Source of the DNA: Mucidula mucida | Taxonomy: Eukaryota > Basidiomycota > Agaricomycetes > Agaricales > Physalacriaceae | DNA: 64,000 nucleotides | Direction: 5' to 3' | NCBI GenBank assembly: GCA_015501055.1 | Contig: JADNYV010000064.1 | Span: forward strand, 62,001 to 126,000 | Shown: piece by piece, positions 60,472 to 64,000 of the stretch | Position numbering within the stretch: the first letter of the stretch is position 1 | How the letters are laid out: the number at the start of each line of letters is the position of its first letter | Made by a program: the position numbers and the translations under genes | The notes under the pieces: generated by a model | Database searches by the model: none | Seen by the model: only the letters and a program-made list of their open reading frames with translations | Told to the model about the DNA's origin: nothing

Positions 60472-62144
60472 TCAACGCCTGGCCTTCTTTTGCGCCTTCC
60501 TGCCGTTGGAGGGCCCCGCCGCCGATTCTTCCGCCTCATCTGGTTTCGGAGCTTTCGACTTCCTTGCCTGCTTACGCGGACGACGGGCTTCCTTATACTC
60601 ATCGTCGCTCTCTTCAAGCTCTCTTCCTCTCTTCTGCGCGGGTTTCCGGCCTGCACCCGATGCCCTGGGAGCCTTCGGTTTACGACCTTTGGTGGGAGCT
60701 GGACCTTCGGGCGCAACCGCTGGCCGCTCGCCATCGTCGTGTTCCGGGACTGCAGCGCCCGACGTAGATGGATGAGGAGTCGAGGTGCCCGCCACAGCTG
60801 ACTGCCGGGCGGCGCGTTCGGTGGGAGGCGAGGGGTCGTCTCTGTCGACGGCTTTGCCTTTGCCCTTGTCAACCTTGGAAGGACCAGCAGGAGGCGCTGC
60901 CTCGTCCTCCACGACTTGTCCGGCATTCCGGTGAGCATAGATATTGCCATTCAGAAGATCAGCGGCGACCTGTGTACCAGGCTCTCGGGACTTCGACATT
61001 TTTGAGGGCGTCTCGGGACCATTGTTGTCCTCGTTGTCGTGCTTTGCCTTTGCCTCCTCAAAAGCGGTCTTTGCAGCAGGCGCCAAGTCCAGAAATTCGT
61101 CTGGTGGGTCCTGGAACCAAATGTCCATAATTTGCAGAACCAGGTTCATACGTGCCTTTTCGTCATCGTTCCAGAAATCCTGCTCGCCGTATTTGTGGTA
61201 CTTCAACCACAGATCGACGATGGCAAAGACGATGTGTAAGAACGTCTTGAAGCGCAAGTCTCTAAACGGGAATTGATGTTCGGTGGCGCGTCGTTCACCA
61301 TTAAAGTCGGGCACTGGATCCCTATGCTGGAGAAGGGGAGCCGTATCAGCCCTGTACAGAAACGAAAGGTGATCGTATGTCCATTGTCGATCGCCTCCAG
61401 GAGGCTTCCATTTCTAGGACATTGGTAGTAAGCACGCAACTTGCATGACAGCGAAAATGAGCCTACAAGATCGTAGCGTAGTCGGTTTTTCATCGGAAGC
61501 TCTGTATTGTCTCCCGCTGTCTCGAAGACCGTTGACAGATCCGGTAATAGAGGCAATGTACCATAAGCACCATTATCCGCCTCAATGTGCTCCGATGCGT
61601 CGACTGTAGACGCATCAGTGCTGGATAACGGTTGTGCTGGAAAATGTGACTGACCAGGCCAAATGTTCTTCCGCGTGTCAAGGCATAAGGTCTCTGGAGC
61701 GTCAAACCCCAGATGATACTCTAAATGGGTCATCTAAGGCAACATCATCAGAACCGGTGGCCACAAATAACGGACAGGACGTACCAAGTTCGGGCGCCTG
61801 TAGCTTAGATTACGAGCCATACCATGAGCGGCCTGGACTCTACCAAAAGTGTTCGTGTTTCCCGTCAGAACGCAGGTATCAGAAGGCTCGGCCACCGCGT
61901 TAGCTCTGGCCTTGAGTCCAGGGTCGCGCCTCTGATTCTTGACGATTCTGACATCGGGAGTGGCGCTCTGAGATGCCAACGGAATGTAGGTAGGATCATT
62001 GTGGTCATCATCGTCGTAATCAGACTCTGAGGCACAAGGATCCTCGTTGTCAACTAGAACGCTTGACGGAAGAGCCCTCAGCCTCTTGCAGCGGCGCGGA
62101 TGGGCAGGTCGTTGGAAGACGTTGGACCCGCTGGGTGCAGACAT
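60472..62144 (-). CDS. Y2: HNH-like first-half protein
   Basis: Three exons, about 515 residues, open. Residues 91-111 read CVLTGNTNTF..VQAAHGMAR, the CxxTG..AH half of a fungal HNH_2-type module. Next LEYHLGFDAPETLCLDTRKNIW, where typical members continue into D-L-H; here unrelated Ser/Asp-rich sequence follows, so the second catalytic half is missing. Later QFPFRDLRFKTFLHIVFAIVDLWLKYHKYG, related to the YPYENLPFIKSSIHPAFVL part of X. The C-terminal 200 residues are Pro/Ala/Lys/Glu-rich with KR clusters ending KKARR, suggesting a disordered nuclear tail. Unlikely to cut DNA alone. Confidence 0.7.
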
Positions 62145-62610
62145 GCTAGCGATGAGACGATGCGCGTGAGATATGTTGAAGTAAGCGTCGACGAGGAGAC
62201 TTTATAGGCAATCCCCCAATTGTCTTCATCCGTTTTTTGTTCAAGGTCAACCCGCGGTATCTCGCTTAGAGAATAGTGGCCCTTGAGACCATGCGCTGCT
62301 TACCTGAGTTCTGATTTTCGCAGGAAGTCAGCGTAAAACTATCATTCTTGACCAAGGGCATGACTCCTAGATTAATTGCGTGCGGAAAGGCTTACTATTA
62401 CTTAGCTTGTACTGAGTAGTTATTCATGCTACTCCGAAACGAAGACGAGTCAAGCGAGAGTTTGACGACTCCTGACCCTGAGGCAGTGTGATGGCATGCA
62501 GACCACGAGCACAACAGGAACAATAGTGAGTCTGACGAAAACGGTATGTAAACAACAATGCCCAGAAAGAGACAAGGGCCAGTGATGGAGAACGCGGCCC
62601 GGGACAGCAT

Positions 62611-62616
62611 CACGTG
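62611..62616. promoter_or_regulatory. E-box CATCACGTG before X6
   Basis: catcacgtgg 112 bp before the X6 start. Confidence 0.45.
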
Positions 62617-62727
62617 GAATGTAGTCACAGGCCTGATCGCCCCTGATGTTAGCGATTGTTTGACTCTTGATTCAACTGTCTCTACCTACCACCACTATTA
62701 TCTGCCGTTTTCCGCAGACAACCAAAC

Positions 62728-64000
62728 ATGGATGCTATGGAGTCGAACGCGCTGCTTAGCGATATAACCATGGATCTCTCGTCTGAAGCAATGGACTTTA
62801 CTTTTATCCAACCCCCGGAACTCAAAAAGGGATATCCCGTTGTTGTTCGTGATGCCGCCACCATCGCACAACTAAATACTAAATACACCCTCATAGAATC
62901 GGGATGGCCTTGAATTTTCACTGGGTCTTGAACGAGGCGATCTCAAGCACTACTACGAAACGCCCATGAACAGCACGAAACGTACGTCGTCATTTACCAG
63001 CTTGCAGTGCTAGAGGCTGATTGTTCTACTCTCTCTAGTACGCAGCGATATGATACAACTTTTCAAAAAGAAAAAGTGGACCTTGCTACCTTCTCAAAAA
63101 GACCTGGAAGGTCTGCTCACTCTCTTTACGCATAACCGCGCATCTTCGACCTCCATGGAAGACCGCGTCCTCTTCACCTTGGTACCCTCCATATATTAAT
63201 TGTACTTGGTCTATCTAATACACCTTCCCAGAACTTTCCTCCTCGCGAATATACGTATCGGCTGCTGCCACCAAGAGTCACCCCAGCGGACCCAGAGAAA
63301 GAACTACTCTATGTAGGCGATAGGCAATATCGATATCCATACGACAACCTGCCTTTCATCAAGACTAGTATCCATCCTGCTTTTGTTCTGCCGACCGTCA
63401 ACATCTATATGTTGCTGGCCTACGCAGCAAATCCAACAAATCCTCGCGCGATCGACAGCGGGATGCAAAACTTGATTCATCGGATTACGATGCTACTGGG
63501 GCAAGCTGTCCCCATCGCCTGGGTCGACGGCACATGGGATGATTACGACCATCGCGGTCTGGTCCACGTACGCGACTACCCAAGGACCCCGCGCGAAAAG
63601 CCCAGTGCCCCAGAGGACGACGGATACGTGACTCCAGAGGAGCGAGACGTCAAAGCCGACGACCCACGGCGACTGAGAAGGGAGAAAAAGATGGCGAAGT
63701 ACATTGAGGAGCACAACCAGCAGCGGTCCACCAAACTTGCCAAGGGTGCTGCCCTCGACTTGAAGGCGCACCAGAGTGCTAACACCCCAACACCACAGAT
63801 GCATAAGAGTGAAGACGTCCCGAAGGATCAGGATGGCCACACCCTCACGCACCACCAGGACGAAAACACCCCGGCGCAGGCGGATGTGAAAGGAGTGGTG
63901 GGGAAGCGGGCGAGGCGGGCGACCGCGACTCCTGAGCCGGGCGAGCAGCAGGTTCGCAAACGCCGAAGAATCAGAAGCAAGCAGGGATCGACGCGGTCCA
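62728..64000 (+). CDS. X6: HNH-like second-half protein, cut by window end
   Basis: MDAMESNALLSDITMD start; NRDGLEFSLGLERGDLKHYY; SDMIQLFKKKKWTLLPSQKD; NFPPREYTYRLLPPRVTPAD; YPYDNLPFIKTSIHPAFVL; WVDGTWDDYDHRGLVHVRDY; tail with VVGKRARRATATPEP and RKRRRIRSK, open to the end of the window. Ends resemble X3, middle resembles X2. The stop lies outside. Confidence 0.72.

Larger units (their letters stand above)
54860..64000 (+). repeat. Segmental duplication, second copy (X4-F2-X5-Y2-X6)
   Basis: Second copy of the block. F2 and Y2 are open here while F1 and Y1 have frameshifts. The right edge is beyond the window. Confidence 0.88.

Noticed and set aside
1..64000. CRISPR array, bacterial operon, riboswitch or rRNA
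   Set aside because: No spaced short repeats or rRNA motifs; the intron-rich genes are eukaryotic.

Overview
The window is nuclear DNA of a filamentous basidiomycete, most likely an Agaricomycete. Genes carry many introns of about 45-60 nt with GT..AG ends, and the families seen (F-box proteins with a PEILAEIF core, mushroom-type HNH-like proteins, small HMG-box proteins, 4-TM proteins) are typical of mushroom genomes. It is a duplication hot-spot: little of it is single copy.

Left part, 1-20541: three head-to-tail copies of a ~6.85-kb unit (1-6854, 6855-13687, 13688-20541). Each holds an HMG-box gene, an unidentified region upstream of it, and the C-terminal three quarters of the RFC1 gene (clamp-loader large subunit) starting inside its BRCT domain. 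A perfect 23-bp-arm hairpin lies after each RFC1 piece. Next come an amino-acid permease (21141-23294, +), a possible retrotransposon scrap, and an inverted version of the module (about 23767-28560) with a fourth HMG gene. That module ends beside an intact single-copy RIC8/synembryn gene (28590-30565, -). Because the tandem units carry a piece of the RIC8 3' flank, the inverted module looks like the parental locus.

Middle, 30.6-41 kb: a graveyard and nursery of paralogues. It has a deleted copy of the X family, two copies of a small 4-TM family (T), acidic possibly secreted family Z, a broken fifth HMG gene, and a fragment that looks like the RFC1 N-terminus. The latter recurs inverted at 53 kb. 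An intron-bearing tRNA-Gly(GCC) sits at 40.5 kb.

Right part, 41-64 kb: a direct segmental duplication with ~13.75 kb spacing. Each copy has the order X> <F-box X> <Y X> (41.7-50.4 and 55.5-64.0). Y keeps the first half of a fungal HNH-type nuclease module and X keeps a degenerate second half. The genes X, F-box and HMG share a CACGTG element roughly 70-120 bp before the start codon. The X genes show a reciprocal mosaic that suggests gene conversion. Several copies differ only by single-base changes in homopolymers, so some apparent frameshifts may be consensus errors.
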